The notes: generated by a model from the sequence alone, not told the origin. A DNA stretch of 64,000 nucleotides from Aquilaria yunnanensis (GCA_039654915.1 CM077597.1:39592001-39656000); one strand, 5' to 3'. Counted from the stretch's first letter, positions 1 to 10,575 are shown. Numbers and translations: made by a program.

Positions 1-625
1 ACAACTTTCATGCTTTGAATTTTCAGAAATCATTGCTGCATCAAGTTCGAATTTCAGCTTGAAGTTGGAGACACAAGCCAGAATCACCCAAGAAGGCTAT
101 TTTGGAGTTTTTATGGCCAATCTTGTTTTGTAACGTATTTTATTTTATTTTCGTATTTATTTACATTATTTAGGATGTTATTTAGGCCATGGAATTGATT
201 CAGGTCATTTAGGATAAAAGGAATTCGCTGCACACCTTAAACATGTGTTAAAAGTGTGTTAGAGTCCTAGTTTGACTAGGTTTTCTTGAGTCCTTTGTAA
301 CTAGGTTTCCTAGGTGACTTGGGCTGCGAATTTTGCCCAGCTTTTAACCCTAGTTTAGGCCTATATAAAGGCACATATTCTGGATGTAAACACACAGAAA
401 AATTTCAAAATAATATTGCTCTTTGGAGAGGTTTTCTCTTTGGTTCTTGGCGGACTGCCTTGGTGCACAAGTGTGCTTGTGTTCTTGGAGTTCTATACTT
501 CTCGTTTCTAGTCACAGGTTGATTAGGGGTGGGGGTCTTCAAACCCAGTCTCTTTGATGTCTTGTGGAGCTTGAAAAACATCTTGGGCGCGTTTCATGGT
601 CTTTATACCATCGGGGTTCGCATCA
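1..625 (+). repeat. Element A 5' LTR, 3' portion only
   Basis: It is identical to 4614-5238 apart from two substitutions. It contains a TATA box (TATATAAAG, 362-370), so transcription probably starts about 30 bp further on, and it ends GCATCA at 625 just before the primer site. The near identity of the two copies indicates a recent insertion. Confidence 0.95.
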
Positions 626-626
626 G

Positions 627-640
627 TTGGTATCAGAGCC
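627..640 (+). promoter_or_regulatory. Element A primer binding site (initiator Met tRNA type)
   Basis: TTGGTATCAGAGCC begins two bases after the LTR end. This is the usual plant gypsy/copia primer site complementary to the 3' end of initiator methionine tRNA. Confidence 0.92.
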
Positions 641-1550
641 ACAAGTTCCATTGAAGGACATATCTTGTGTTCTTGTCTCCCTTCGTTTTTCTTTCAATTC
701 TGTCCAGTAATTTTCGTGCTTTAATTCTCTGTTTTAATCTATTTTGTTCTTGTTTCAGGTCTGTCCTTTTTGTTCCATCCTTGTTCAAGTCCAAAAATCA
801 CAAAAACAACAAAAAGAAGTCAATCCGTGTGACCTAGTATTCTCGGTTTCAATTCGTTTGTTCTTGTCTAATTCTTATCTTTCTGTTTCATGTCCAGCCA
901 TATTAATCTCTTTTGTTTTCATTGTTTCCAGCATCTTAGAGTCTAGAAAACTTCAAAAAAAGAAGGATCCAAGTTCAGGAATTTTCGGTATAAAAAAGTT
1001 GCTTCAAATTGTGCCAATTTCACTAGTTTTCTTGTCTTGGCCGAAAAGAATTCTAACTTTTTGTCTTTGGCAGCAAGGAGTTTCAAGGAGAACGTTTGGT
1101 TAGCATCAAAACAGCAAGCAAAAAAAAAAAAAAAGGAGGAAAAAAAAAGGGAAGGAAAAGAAAACAAAAAGAAAGAGCAAAGAAAAGAAAAGAAAAGAGC
1201 TCGCAAAAAAAAAAAAAAAAAAGTTTTCCCAAAGTGTTGAAAGTTTTGCGCCCCAAAACCTATCCCATTGTTTTTAAGCCAAAAAGCTTTCTGTGTGGTT
1301 CTTGTGATCATCAATTGCAAGAGCTTCTTAGAGTCTTTTAAAGCTTGTTTAGCCCACCTCTTTTGGAGTCAAAATAGTTCTTCGAAAATTCAAGTTCTCT
1401 TGTGTGCTTTGAGGATAGTTTTCTTAGAACTTTGGAGAACTCTTTGAATAAGCAATATCTCACTAACAAATTGAGTGTTTTGAGTGTTCATATTTTGAGT
1501 GAAAACACGTGAGGTGAGTGTTTGTGAGGATCTTTGTTATTTTCAGGAGT
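641..1550 (+). other. Element A leader with A-rich homopurine tract
   Basis: About 0.9 kb of leader separates the primer site from gag. It holds a homopurine run at 1120-1223 (A with scattered G, broken by one short pyrimidine-containing stretch). It ends with a pyrimidine-rich TTATTTTCAG (1536-1545) five bases before the gag ATG, which looks like a splice acceptor. The whole leader is closely matched by the leader of element G (24827-25726). The Lys-rich ORFs inside it are translations of the purine run, not genes. Confidence 0.8.
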
Positions 1551-4346
1551 ATGGAGGGCCAGGAGGATAGGAGGATGAAAGTGAGACACAATGAGGAGCC
1601 AACCATGAGAGAATTTCAAGAAACTCTCAATAGACTTGTGGGGAGGATTGAGGACATTGATTTGAGGTTGCCAAGGAGAGGTCCAAGGAGAAAAGAACCC
1701 GAGGAGGAAGAAAGAGTTTGGTGTGACCATGGGTTTCCAATGAGGTGTGAGCCAAGAGAGGATAACAACCTAAATTCTATCAAGCCTACCATTCCATCCT
1801 TCCAAGGGAGGAGTGATCCCGATGCATATTGGGAGTGGGAACAAAAGATTGAGATGGTGTTTGATTGCCATCATTACTCCGAGAAAGAGAAGGTTAAATT
1901 GGCTACCATAAAGTTCACTAATTATGCTCTTGTATGGTGGAATCAGGATGTTACTTCTAGGAGAAGGAATGAGGAGGAGCCCATACATACATGGAGAGCC
2001 CTTAAAGCCTTAATGAGGAGGAGATTTGTGCCTAGCTCCTACTATAGAGATCAACGCTTAAAGCTTCAAAAGCTAGTGCAAGGTCAAAGGAGTGTGGAGG
2101 ACTACCATAAAGACTTGGAGAGGACCTTGACCCGAGCCAACATCATGGAGGATGAGGAGACCACCATTGCTAGATTCATTAATGGTCTCAATCTTGAGAT
2201 TGCAAACGAAGTGGAGATGGTGCCATATGTCAACATGGAGGATTTGCTTCATCATGCCATTAAGGCCGAGAGGAGCATCAAGAGAGCAAAGGCATCCAAG
2301 ATGTGTCAAGGAGGAATTTCCACATGGAGAGGAGCATGGAGTAAGGATGTGAGAGAAGTGCCCATGCCAAACATGGAGGCCACAAAAGGAGACTTGTCTC
2401 AATCTCAACAAGAGAAGTCAATCATGCTTGCACCAGTTTCACGACAACAAGTGTTGGAGGATCAAAGAAAAATTCAAAGTGAGCTTGAGAGAAAAGAGAA
2501 AGAGGGGAAAGTTGAGGGCAAGAGTGATGAGGGGAAAGTTGAGAGAACAACCGAGAGATTAAGTGAGAAGAGTGAACATGAGGGGAAGAAGAGTGGAGAG
2601 TTCCCGAGAGAAGAAATTGAGTGCGAAGTTGAGAGAAGAAAAGAGTGTAATGAACCCAAGCCGAGTGAAGAGAGAAAGACCTACAGAGAAGCCATACTTT
2701 CATCTAACGTAATGAAGTCTTGTTCTAGTGTTGTGTTGTCTTCTTTTCAGGACTTAAGTGGAGATAAGCTACGAGAATCAAGTGAGTTGCTGCCCATCCA
2801 AGAAGTTGGTGTTCCTAAAATTCTAAGCCATGTCCCATGCATCAAACCAACAAAGGAGGTTGAGAAGGAACAATTTGAGGTAAGTCCAAGTGATTTCATA
2901 TGCAAAAGTTTGCCTAACATTGTTTCTTATCCTATGTTTCAAGGGGATGAAATTAATGCAAATCCAACCAAAGCCATTGAGTGCAAAGGTGAAAAAATTG
3001 TGGTTCCAAAGGAAGATACTTGGAGACTAAGTCCAACCACTGTAATGTATATCTTCCTAACACCTAGATTTGATGTAGTTTTGCATGAAAATCTCAAACA
3101 ATGTGTGTTTGCTTGCAATGTTATTTTGACAAATGGTTTTCATGAAACTAGATTAAGAGAAGGAAGTAAACATGGAAATTTGACAAAATATGGTTTACAA
3201 GCTTCAAATTCTTTGGTTTGGTCAAATCATCTTTGGAATTGCTTGAGTTTCTCTAGAGGAAAATCTGTTTTGTTGTCTTTTGTTTTTGAATTTGTTTTCT
3301 TTGCATCCATGTCACATTGTTTTGTTTTGCCTCAAGTTAAACCTGCTTCTTTGGAATTTTTCATGCATAAATTGGTTGTTACACATGCATTACATACTTC
3401 TTTGATTCACATTTATATTCCGCCCATTTTTGTGAGTCAATCTTTAATTTCCAGCAAGCATTTCTTTAGCTTGACACATGCATTACACATACTTTTGAAC
3501 ATTAATCTTTTTGTTTTATGTCCGAACTTGAAAGTTTTTATTTTGAGTAAAAATTCTGGATTTAAATTTAGTCTTTTAAGGAGGTATGTTGAGTCCTTTG
3601 TTTTGTGTCACATCCCATTCATAAATTTCATGCATTGTGGTGCATATACATACAAAAATAAGTTTGATCTTGTTTCATTTAAAATGCTTAGGATTTTTGT
3701 GAAATTCATGCATCCTAGTTTTGTTATTAGTTTAGGCCATATTGTGTTCAATTCTTGTTTGGTTGAATGGCCTATGCAAACTATTGTCTTGACATGCATA
3801 ACTTGTGCTTTTCATAACCATAACACTTGTGTGAGTTTAGGTCCATTTGTTTTGAGTGCATACAGCATCCCTAAGGTAAATTATTCCTACACTTTTACTT
3901 GTTGTGAGAATAATGTTTTTGAGATGGCAAAGGCAATGAAAGTGATGCCTAGAGTTAAGATGAAAATTGTGCAAACATTCAGATTTTTTGTGCTAATTGT
4001 TTCAAGCTTTGTCTTTGATCCAGGAGGTATCATTGCATTTGGATATTGGTTCAGGTTTTGCTCAAGATTAAAGCTCCATACACAAGCACTCCATGTTATT
4101 GGTGCTTATGTGAAAGGTAAGTGCTTATGTGCTGATCATTTCATTGTTATTGATTCAATTCCCTTTTCTAGTGCAGGTTTTGATTCGAGGACGAATCCTT
4201 CTAAGGAGGGGGGAGCTGATACGATCAAAGAAGGCACAACCAAGGAAGGCAAGGACCCACTGAAGGTTTCTAGTGCACCATTGACAAGGAAAAAGGCTAA
4301 GGAGCTCACTAGTGCACTTCAAGCTCGAATGTTGACAGATTGGTGA
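1551..4346 (+). CDS. gag: Gag polyprotein fused in frame to a long unrecognised C-terminal region
   Basis: The start is the ATG matching the Gag start of element G, giving 931 residues. Residues about 1-290 are retrotransposon Gag: a charged N-terminus, then the capsid-like core (YWEWEQKIEMVF near 95, ALVWWNQ near 130). A charged Glu/Lys spacer follows (about 290-385) and corresponds to the region before RT in G. The CCHC knuckle and protease that G has at this point are absent. From about residue 403 (nt 2760) to 876 (nt 4180) nothing resembles RT, RNase H or integrase. This part is rich in Phe, Cys and His, with hydrophobic stretches near 570-592 and 812-828. The last 43 residues read into the 3' LTR and match the pol tail of G. 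The frame is never broken. Gag should assemble particles; the function of the extension is unknown. The T-rich base composition may exaggerate the hydrophobic look. Confidence 0.8.
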   Translation: MEGQEDRRMKVRHNEEPTMREFQETLNRLVGRIEDIDLRLPRRGPRRKEPEEEERVWCDHGFPMRCEPREDNNLNSIKPTIPSFQGRSDPDAYWEWEQKIEMVFDCHHYSEKEKVKLATIKFTNYALVWWNQDVTSRRRNEEEPIHTWRALKALMRRRFVPSSYYRDQRLKLQKLVQGQRSVEDYHKDLERTLTRANIMEDEETTIARFINGLNLEIANEVEMVPYVNMEDLLHHAIKAERSIKRAKASKMCQGGISTWRGAWSKDVREVPMPNMEATKGDLSQSQQEKSIMLAPVSRQQVLEDQRKIQSELERKEKEGKVEGKSDEGKVERTTERLSEKSEHEGKKSGEFPREEIECEVERRKECNEPKPSEERKTYREAILSSNVMKSCSSVVLSSFQDLSGDKLRESSELLPIQEVGVPKILSHVPCIKPTKEVEKEQFEVSPSDFICKSLPNIVSYPMFQGDEINANPTKAIECKGEKIVVPKEDTWRLSPTTVMYIFLTPRFDVVLHENLKQCVFACNVILTNGFHETRLREGSKHGNLTKYGLQASNSLVWSNHLWNCLSFSRGKSVLLSFVFEFVFFASMSHCFVLPQVKPASLEFFMHKLVVTHALHTSLIHIYIPPIFVSQSLISSKHFFSLTHALHILLNINLFVLCPNLKVFILSKNSGFKFSLLRRYVESFVLCHIPFINFMHCGAYTYKNKFDLVSFKMLRIFVKFMHPSFVISLGHIVFNSCLVEWPMQTIVLTCITCAFHNHNTCVSLGPFVLSAYSIPKVNYSYTFTCCENNVFEMAKAMKVMPRVKMKIVQTFRFFVLIVSSFVFDPGGIIAFGYWFRFCSRLKLHTQALHVIGAYVKGKCLCADHFIVIDSIPFSSAGFDSRTNPSKEGGADTIKEGTTKEGKDPLKVSSAPLTRKKAKELTSALQARMLTDW
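4203..4216 (+). promoter_or_regulatory. Element A polypurine tract
   Basis: A purine run AAGGAGGGGGGAGC directly abuts the 3' LTR (TGATAC...). It is the expected primer for plus-strand DNA and matches the tract of element G. Confidence 0.92.
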
Positions 4347-5238
4347 TGTTCTGGTAGAAAAATCATATCTTGAGCTAAACAGATCGGAATTGAGTAATTC
4401 TTGATTCATTGGAAGGATAAAATCTGGAGCTACAAGTCATATGAAGACCATCAAACCCAGTTTGGACGATAAGGAGGTCCAATTTAGCTTCAAAGTCACG
4501 ATTTACGAGTTATCGCTGGTTCAGAAGCAGTTGCAGTATTTTGGGAATATCTTTCGATTTAGAAGTCCATTTTGTGTGATTAAAGTGTGGTTTCGAAGCT
4601 AAGAAAGATATCTACAACTTTCATGCTTTGAATTTTCAGAAATCATTGCTGCATCAAGTTCGAATTTCAGCTTGAAGTTGGAGACACAAGCCAGAATCAC
4701 CCAAGAAGGCTATTTTGGAGTTTTTATGGCCAATCTTGTTTTGTAACGTATTTTATTTTATTTTCGTATTTATTTACATTATTTAGGATGTTATTTAGGC
4801 CATGGAATTGATTCAGGTCATTTAGGATAAAAGGAATTCGCTGCACACCTTAAACATGTGTTAAAAGTGTGTTAGAGTCCTAGTTTGACTAGGTTTTCTT
4901 GAGTCCTTTGTAACTAGGTTTCCTAGGTGACTTGGGCTGTGAATTTTGCCCAGCTTTTAACCCTAGTTTAGGCCTATATAAAGGCACATATTCTGGATGT
5001 AAACACACAGAAAAATTTCGAAATAATATTGCTCTTTGGAGAGGTTTTCTCTTTGGTTCTTGGCGGACTGCCTTGGTGCACAAGTGTGCTTGTGTTCTTG
5101 GAGTTCTATACTTCTCGTTTCTAGTCACAGGTTGATTAGGGGTGGGGGTCTTCAAACCCAGTCTCTTTGATGTCTTGTGGAGCTTGAAAAACATCTTGGG
5201 CGCGTTTCATGGTCTTTATACCATCGGGGTTCGCATCA
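4217..5238 (+). repeat. Element A 3' LTR, complete, 1022 bp
   Basis: It starts TGATACGATC after the polypurine tract and ends GCATCA. The first 130 bp encode the C-terminus of the upstream ORF, with its stop at 4344-4346. TATA box TATATAAAG lies at 4975-4983. It is related to but distinct from the 986-bp LTR of G. Confidence 0.94.
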
Positions 5239-5504
5239 CCTTGTATTAATTTGCTTGACTAAATTTGCTTGTGTATGCTCCATAGTTTAATTTGTAACAC
5301 TAGTTTAAGTGTAAAATTTGGTCCTCAAACTTTATTTCATGCCAAAGACACCATAGACATAATTTTTCATGTGCAATTTGGACACACACTGTCCTGGCCT
5401 TGCACATACACTCCCATTCACATTTTCAGTCCAGTCCCTCATTTCTCATTAGTGTATTCTCCATATTCTTGGCCAAAGCCAAGTATTAAGGGGTGGTCCT
5501 AACA
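5239..5504 (-). repeat. Element B 3' LTR, first 266 bp
   Basis: It is about 85 % alike by eye to 12878-13144, the start of the 5' LTR. It begins TGTTAGGACCACCCC at 5504 on the minus strand and is cut at 5239 by element A. Confidence 0.88.
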
Positions 5505-5516
5505 ATTCCTCCCTCC
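5505..5516 (-). promoter_or_regulatory. Element B polypurine tract
   Basis: On the minus strand GGAGGGAGGAAT lies directly before the LTR start. It is the usual tract of Del/Tekay-like elements. Confidence 0.85.
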
Positions 5517-6792
5517 ATAAAGAATTTGGTCCTCCAAATTCTTAACCAATCTAGAATATAATTGAGGGTACTTATTGGCAATTTCCTGTTCTACTTCCTA
5601 GGTTGCCCTTCAGGAGTGTGGTTACTCCACTACACTCTTATCATAGACATCCACCTGCTTCTTAATTTCTTGGTATCTCTTGCCAGGAACTAAATTGGTA
5701 CTTCCTTATATGAAAGGTTTGGTGCCATAGATACACTAGCAGGTATCTCTATCTGCTTAGAACTTGGAACATATTTCTTAAGTAGGCTTACATGAAATAC
5801 ATCATGTATGTTCCCAAGTTCTGGTGGCAAATCCAATTGATAACCCACATTTCCAACTTTGGCTAGTATTTGATATGGCCCAATACATCTGGGTGCCAGC
5901 TTTGCCTTCTTCTTTTCAGGTTGGCATAAGCCTGCTGCCTATCATTTACAGCCTTGATCCTAGCTCGGATTAGTTTTATTTTCTCTGTAGTCTCCTTAAT
6001 AATGTATGGCCCCAACTCCAATTTATCTTCTGGCTGATGCTAGCAATGAGGAGTAATACATCTCTTGCCATATAAGGCTTCATATGGGGCCATTCCTATC
6101 ACTAAGCGATAGCCATTGTTGTAGGAGAATTCTACTAGTGGGAGATGTACATCCCATTCACCCTGGAAGTCTATTACACAACATCTCAGCATGTCTTCCA
6201 TAGTATGTATTGTTCTTTCTGTCTGTGCCCCCGTTTGTGGATGGTAGGCAGAGCCAAACTTGAGCTTTGTGCCCAATGCCTGAAGTAGGGATTTCCAAAA
6301 CCTAGAAAAAAACCTAGGATCGCTATCTAACACAATGTCATCAGGCACTCCATGTAATCTCACAATCTCCCTTATATAGAGTTGAACAAGTTTATCCAAA
6401 GAATCAGTGAGATTCATAGGTAGGAAATGGGCTCCCTTGGTCAATCTATCTACAATGACCCATATGGCATCATGCTTTCTTCTAGTTAGTGGCATTCCCA
6501 CCACAAAGTCCATTGATATGGATCCTCATTTCCTCTCAAGTATAGGTAAGCTCTGAAGCTTCCCTCCTGGCTTCTAGCGCTAAACTTTTACTTGTTGGCA
6601 CACCTCACATTGCGCTACATGAGCACTGATATCTCTCTTCATGTTTGGCCATGAAAAGTAAGCCCTAAGGGTATGATACATCTTTGTGGCTCCTAGATGC
6701 ATACTCAACTTATTGGAGTGAGCTTCTTCCAGAATTTGAAGTCTTAGGTCATCCTTTTCAGGCACATATAACCTATTTTGGAATTGTAGCAT
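5517..6792 (-). pseudogene. pol (int): Element B integrase with C-terminal chromodomain, broken
   Basis: The N-terminal zinc domain (6792-6580) shows the His-His then CEVCQQ pair. The catalytic core (6513-6040) keeps all three acidic positions: Asp in VDRLTKG, Asp in SDPRFF, Glu in QTERT. The part around 5900-5790 reads as the C-terminal domain (GPYQIL, VFHVSLLKKY). The next stretch has the chromodomain signature EVPI and KKLRSRW, which marks chromoviruses and is thought to guide insertion to particular chromatin. Stops occur near 6514-6580, after EVPI, and within the chromodomain. Decayed but clearly recognisable. Confidence 0.88.
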
Positions 6793-7498
6793 CCCTTGCT
6801 TACAGGAGAAACCTTGGAAAAGTTCTCCCTTTTTTTTGACCAGATACTAGGTCCATATTCTCATCTTTAGTTTGAGTTTCTTTGATAAGCTCTTTCCATT
6901 CTACGGTAATGGTGAGTACACTAAACTGCTCAGCTTCCCAAGCTAGTCATTGACTTGTCAAACAAGTAAGGCTAAGGCTCTCAGCCTTATTCTCTATTTC
7001 TCCACCCTTGAGCACTCTAGTATAGTTTTTGCTCAGGGCATCAGCCACTCCATTGGCTTTTCTAACTGTGTATTCAATCACACAGTTAAAGTCCTTCAAA
7101 TATTCCAACCACCTCCTTTGTCTCATATTCAAATCCTTTTGAGTCAAAAGGTATTTGAGACTTTTGTGGTCTGTAAAAACTTGGAATTTATTACCAAGCA
7201 GATAGTGTCTCCACTACTTAAGGGCAAAGACCAGTGCTGCTAATTCTAGGTTATGTACTGGATATTTCTTCTCATGTGGTCTTAGTTGTCTGGACCCAAA
7301 AGCAATAGCCTGTTTCTCCTGCATCAGGACACTTCCTAGTCCTATATGAGAAGCATCAATGTACACTTCGTAATCCTTTTCAGGATCTGGTAAAATAAGT
7401 ACAGGAGCTGTTGTCAGTCTCCTTTTAAGCTCCAGGAAACTCTCCTCACATTTAGTTTCCCAGATAAATTTCTGGTTCTTTCTAATCAATTGGGTCAT
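6793..7498 (-). pseudogene. pol (rnh): Element B RNase H domain, broken
   Basis: 7498-7214 reads as the start of gypsy RNase H, with the YEVYIDAS motif holding the first catalytic Asp, then [11 protein letters not shown]. After a stop near 7211, 7147-6947 gives the end of the domain with [11 protein letters not shown]. It would degrade the RNA strand during reverse transcription. It lies in the usual place between RT and integrase. Confidence 0.85.
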
Positions 7499-8208
7499 GG
7501 GTGTTGCTATAACAGAAAATTTGGGTACAAATCTTTTGTAGTAGCCAGCTAACCCCAGGAAACTCTTGACTTACCTCACATTCTAGGGCTATTTCCAATC
7601 TAGGATTAACCTTACCTTTTCAAGATCTACAGCCAACCCTCAATCATTTATTATATGACCCAAGAACCAAATTTCGTGAGTCCAAAATTTGCACTTACTT
7701 AGCTTTCCATAAAGCTTATGTTCCTAGAGCAAGCCAAGCACTATCTTCAGGTGTTCTTTATGAGTTGCCTCATCCTTGGAATATACCAAGATATCATCAA
7801 TAAACACCACCACAAAGTGGTCTATGTGTGCTCTTAACACCCTTTCCATTAAATCCATAAAGAATGTAGGTGCATTAGTAAGCCCAAATGACATTACTGT
7901 ATACTCAAAATGTCCATACCTAGTTCTGAAAGCAGTCTTAGGTATGTCTTCCTCCCTCACTCTTAACTGGAAATATCCAGATCTCAAATCCATTTTGGAG
8001 AACACCTTTGCTCCTTTTAGCTGATCAAATAGATCTTTTATTCTTGGGAAGGGATATTTGTTCTTTATGGTCAATGCATTCAATTTTCTGTAATCAATAC
8101 AGAGTCTGAGGGTTCCATCTTTCTTCTTTACAAATGACACAGGGGCTCCTCATGAAGACACACTGGGTCTGATAAACCCTTTCTCTAACAGCTCATCTAA
8201 TTGCTTTT
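7499..8208 (-). pseudogene. pol (rt): Element B reverse transcriptase, broken
   Basis: 8140-7724 is a clean 138-residue stretch of the RT palm. It has [35 protein letters not shown] and the catalytic [10 protein letters not shown]. The rest, to 7499, carries several stops. The catalytic Asp pair is intact, but the gene cannot make a full protein. Confidence 0.9.
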
Positions 8209-8844
8209 TTAGCTCACCATTTTAGGCACTGCCATCCTATATGGAGCAGTAAACACTAGTACTGCTCCTAGTACCAGTTTAATCTCAAACTCCACCTCCC
8301 TCATGGGTGGCAATCTAGGTAGGTCTGTAAGAAATACCTCTAGATAATCCTGAACTATAGGTATCTGCTTAAGTTCATTTGCTGCTTCCTGGTCTTTAAG
8401 TTCTAGGCATTCAGGTTCATTTTTCAGAGTTACTAGTTTCAACACTTCCTGTTGATAATCCATAGCTAACTCAAGTGACTTATCTAAGTCATATGGTATA
8501 CAACCAGGCATTATCAATTGTCTAGCATGACAATCAATAACTACTTTATTCTCTGCTAACCAGTTCATGCCTAGAATCACATCATAATCATATGTATCTA
8601 GCACTATGATATCTGTTCTCAGTTTTAGCTTGTCTATTTGGATTCCACAGTTTTCAACCATGTGGTATGTGAATAAAACTTCATTGCCAGCTGTCTTAAC
8701 CAAGTACATGGTTGTCATATATTTTACTTCTAGATTCATTGCCTTAACCAAACTATTAGAAATCACAGACAATGAAGCTCCAGTATCAAATAATGAAGGT
8801 ACTAAATGGCCATTAAGGTAAATGGTCCCTTTTAGGGCCCTCAT
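8209..8844 (-). pseudogene. pol (pr): Element B aspartic protease and start of RT
   Basis: A 211-residue stretch starts with the protease domain. The active-site motif LFDTGASLSVIS is near residue 18, followed by VILGMNWL. It runs into the RT entry region (PPMREVEFEIKL, APYRMA). The active site is intact here, unlike in element E. A stop at 8209 separates it from RT. Confidence 0.9.
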
Positions 8845-10575
8845 GCTAGTCCTCTATTGACTAGTCTCTCTGCTTCCATTCTCAGCCTCTGGTGCTCCCT
8901 TCACCTTTCTAAAATTCTCTAGCTGAAACACCTTACCAGGGGGTGCATTAGGTCTTCTCTGCTCCTGAGGTGGCCTTTGTGCCTACCTTCCTCCTAGATT
9001 GGGCACATTGGTCCTCCGTTGGGGCATTGGTATATACCCTCCTTGTCCTCTGGGATTGAACCGTCCCAATATTTTCCAATTATCTCGCCTTCTTGGGCAG
9101 TCTCTTACCCAATGGTCAAGTGCTCCACACTTGTGACACCTAGTGGAAGCCTTAAAACATGGCTTACTGCCATGGAACTTCCCACAAGTGTGGCATTGAG
9201 GACCATACTGCTGTGCTCCTTTTTCTTTCTTATTTCCCTTTCTTCCTCCACTTGGGTCCTCTTTCTGTCTCGGCCTCTTTTGATGTTGGCCTCTCTGGGT
9301 TCCACTTCCACTTCCAGGGGCACTCCTGGATTGTTCTTTAAACTCCTGCTCCAGTGCAATGGCACTTTACATTACAGAGTAGTAGTCTCTGGCTCCTGCT
9401 GCAGTAGTCTCTGGCTCCTGCTGCTCTGAGAATTTGTCTCAGCTCAAGCCTCAAGCCTCTTATAAATGTCTTGGTTCTTAATTCTTCCTGCCCATCATAC
9501 TATGCGATATATCTGACCAGACTATTGAATCTTTGCTCATACTCCAGAACATTGAGATCCCCCTACTCCAATTGATCAAATTCTACCTGCTTTTGATCCT
9601 TTTGAGCTTCATTGACATATTGTTGGTGGAAGACCTAAAGAAAGTCTGCCCATCTCATGGACCTTCTCCTGGCTGGGGGTCTCTTTTGATTCCTCTCTTG
9701 GTAGTTTTTTTGTACTACCCTCCACCAGAGTTCAACATTCCCTTCTAGCCTGAAGGTGGCTAGCAGTACTTTTTGAGTGGATGTGACCTCCATTCTCTCA
9801 AAAATTTTCTCAACATGATATACCCAGAACTTAGCCTCATCTGGGTCACATCCTCCTCTAAAGACTGGAGGTTTTAATGCCAGGAATCCTTCTAGCTGGC
9901 CCTCGTTAAGTCCCCCTCTCCTGGGTCTCTCTTCTCTCATTTCTAGGACTCTAGGTCTATCCCTGGATGACTTGCCTCTTGTTGTGGTCTCCTCAGTAGA
10001 AAGTTTAGTCCTTCTAGATATATATATGTATCCAACTCTTTCAAGTCTGGACTCTCCTCTTCTTCCTCAGTTTTGGGCTCCTGTCTGACTTCTGACCTTA
10101 GTCTTCTAGCTCTGGGATGTCTCCTCTCCTCATCTCCTTCCTCTTCTTGATTGCCTCCATTATTACTGTGTTGATCATGATCCACTGACTCTTTGCCAGG
10201 CCTTCTCCTTCCTCTTCTGCCTTCTGCTTCAAAGTTCTCCCTTACTCATAACTATTCTCGGTCTTCCTGTATTAGAGGTTGGCCTCTAGCCAAGAATTTC
10301 ATTCCATCTACAATCTGTGCCATAGTTGTTGCAGGCTTTCCATCATTACTTCTACCATGTCTTGCCTTTCTCTGCTGGGTCAAGGTACTTGTAACCTGGC
10401 ATTTGGCTCTTGGGCCAAAACTAGGCTCATTGGCCTCTACCTGTATCTTAGGCACCTCTGTATGTATCCCATCTCTATGATGGGTTGTTATATCCTCTAT
10501 TTGCCTTAGTGATTGTCTTTCCCTGCCTCTTGTTCTCATCTTGCACTTTAAATGCAGATATTCACACATGCTCAA
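8845..10575 (-). pseudogene. gag: Element B Gag, broken
   Basis: Gag begins near 10575. The conserved core GFLALKPPVFRGG and VELWWRVVQ lies at 9940-9700. Two cysteine-histidine knuckles are seen near 9200-9100: CHTCGKFHGSKPC and the canonical CHKCGALDHWVRDC. These bind the RNA genome. At least three in-frame stops split it. Plus-strand ORFs over this stretch (for example 9019-9429) are antisense shadows. Confidence 0.85.

Larger units (their letters stand above)
1..5238 (+). mobile_element. Element A: young Gag-only Ty3/gypsy LTR element, 5' end outside window
   Basis: The end of one LTR (1-625), a primer site, a leader, one long ORF, a polypurine tract and a complete second LTR (4217-5238) follow in standard order. 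Position 1 pairs with 4614, and the copies are almost identical over 625 bp: I see two substitutions, near 328/4941 and 407/5020. The missing 5' part of the first LTR, about 397 bp, lies before the window. LTR ends are TGAT/ATCA. The element lies within the LTR of element B, because the sequence from 5239 continues that LTR. The expected 5-bp duplication on the right is ccttg (5239-5243). Layout matches Gag-only non-autonomous elements known as TR-GAG. Confidence 0.93.

Noticed and set aside
943..1341. Lys/Glu-rich and Phe-rich ORFs on both strands of the A leader (and 25061-25499 in G)
   Set aside because: They are translations of the homopurine tract in several frames. No domain, and they lie in an element leader.
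9019..9429. 136-codon plus-strand ORF
   Set aside because: It is antisense to the B Gag zinc knuckle region, which is readable on the minus strand.
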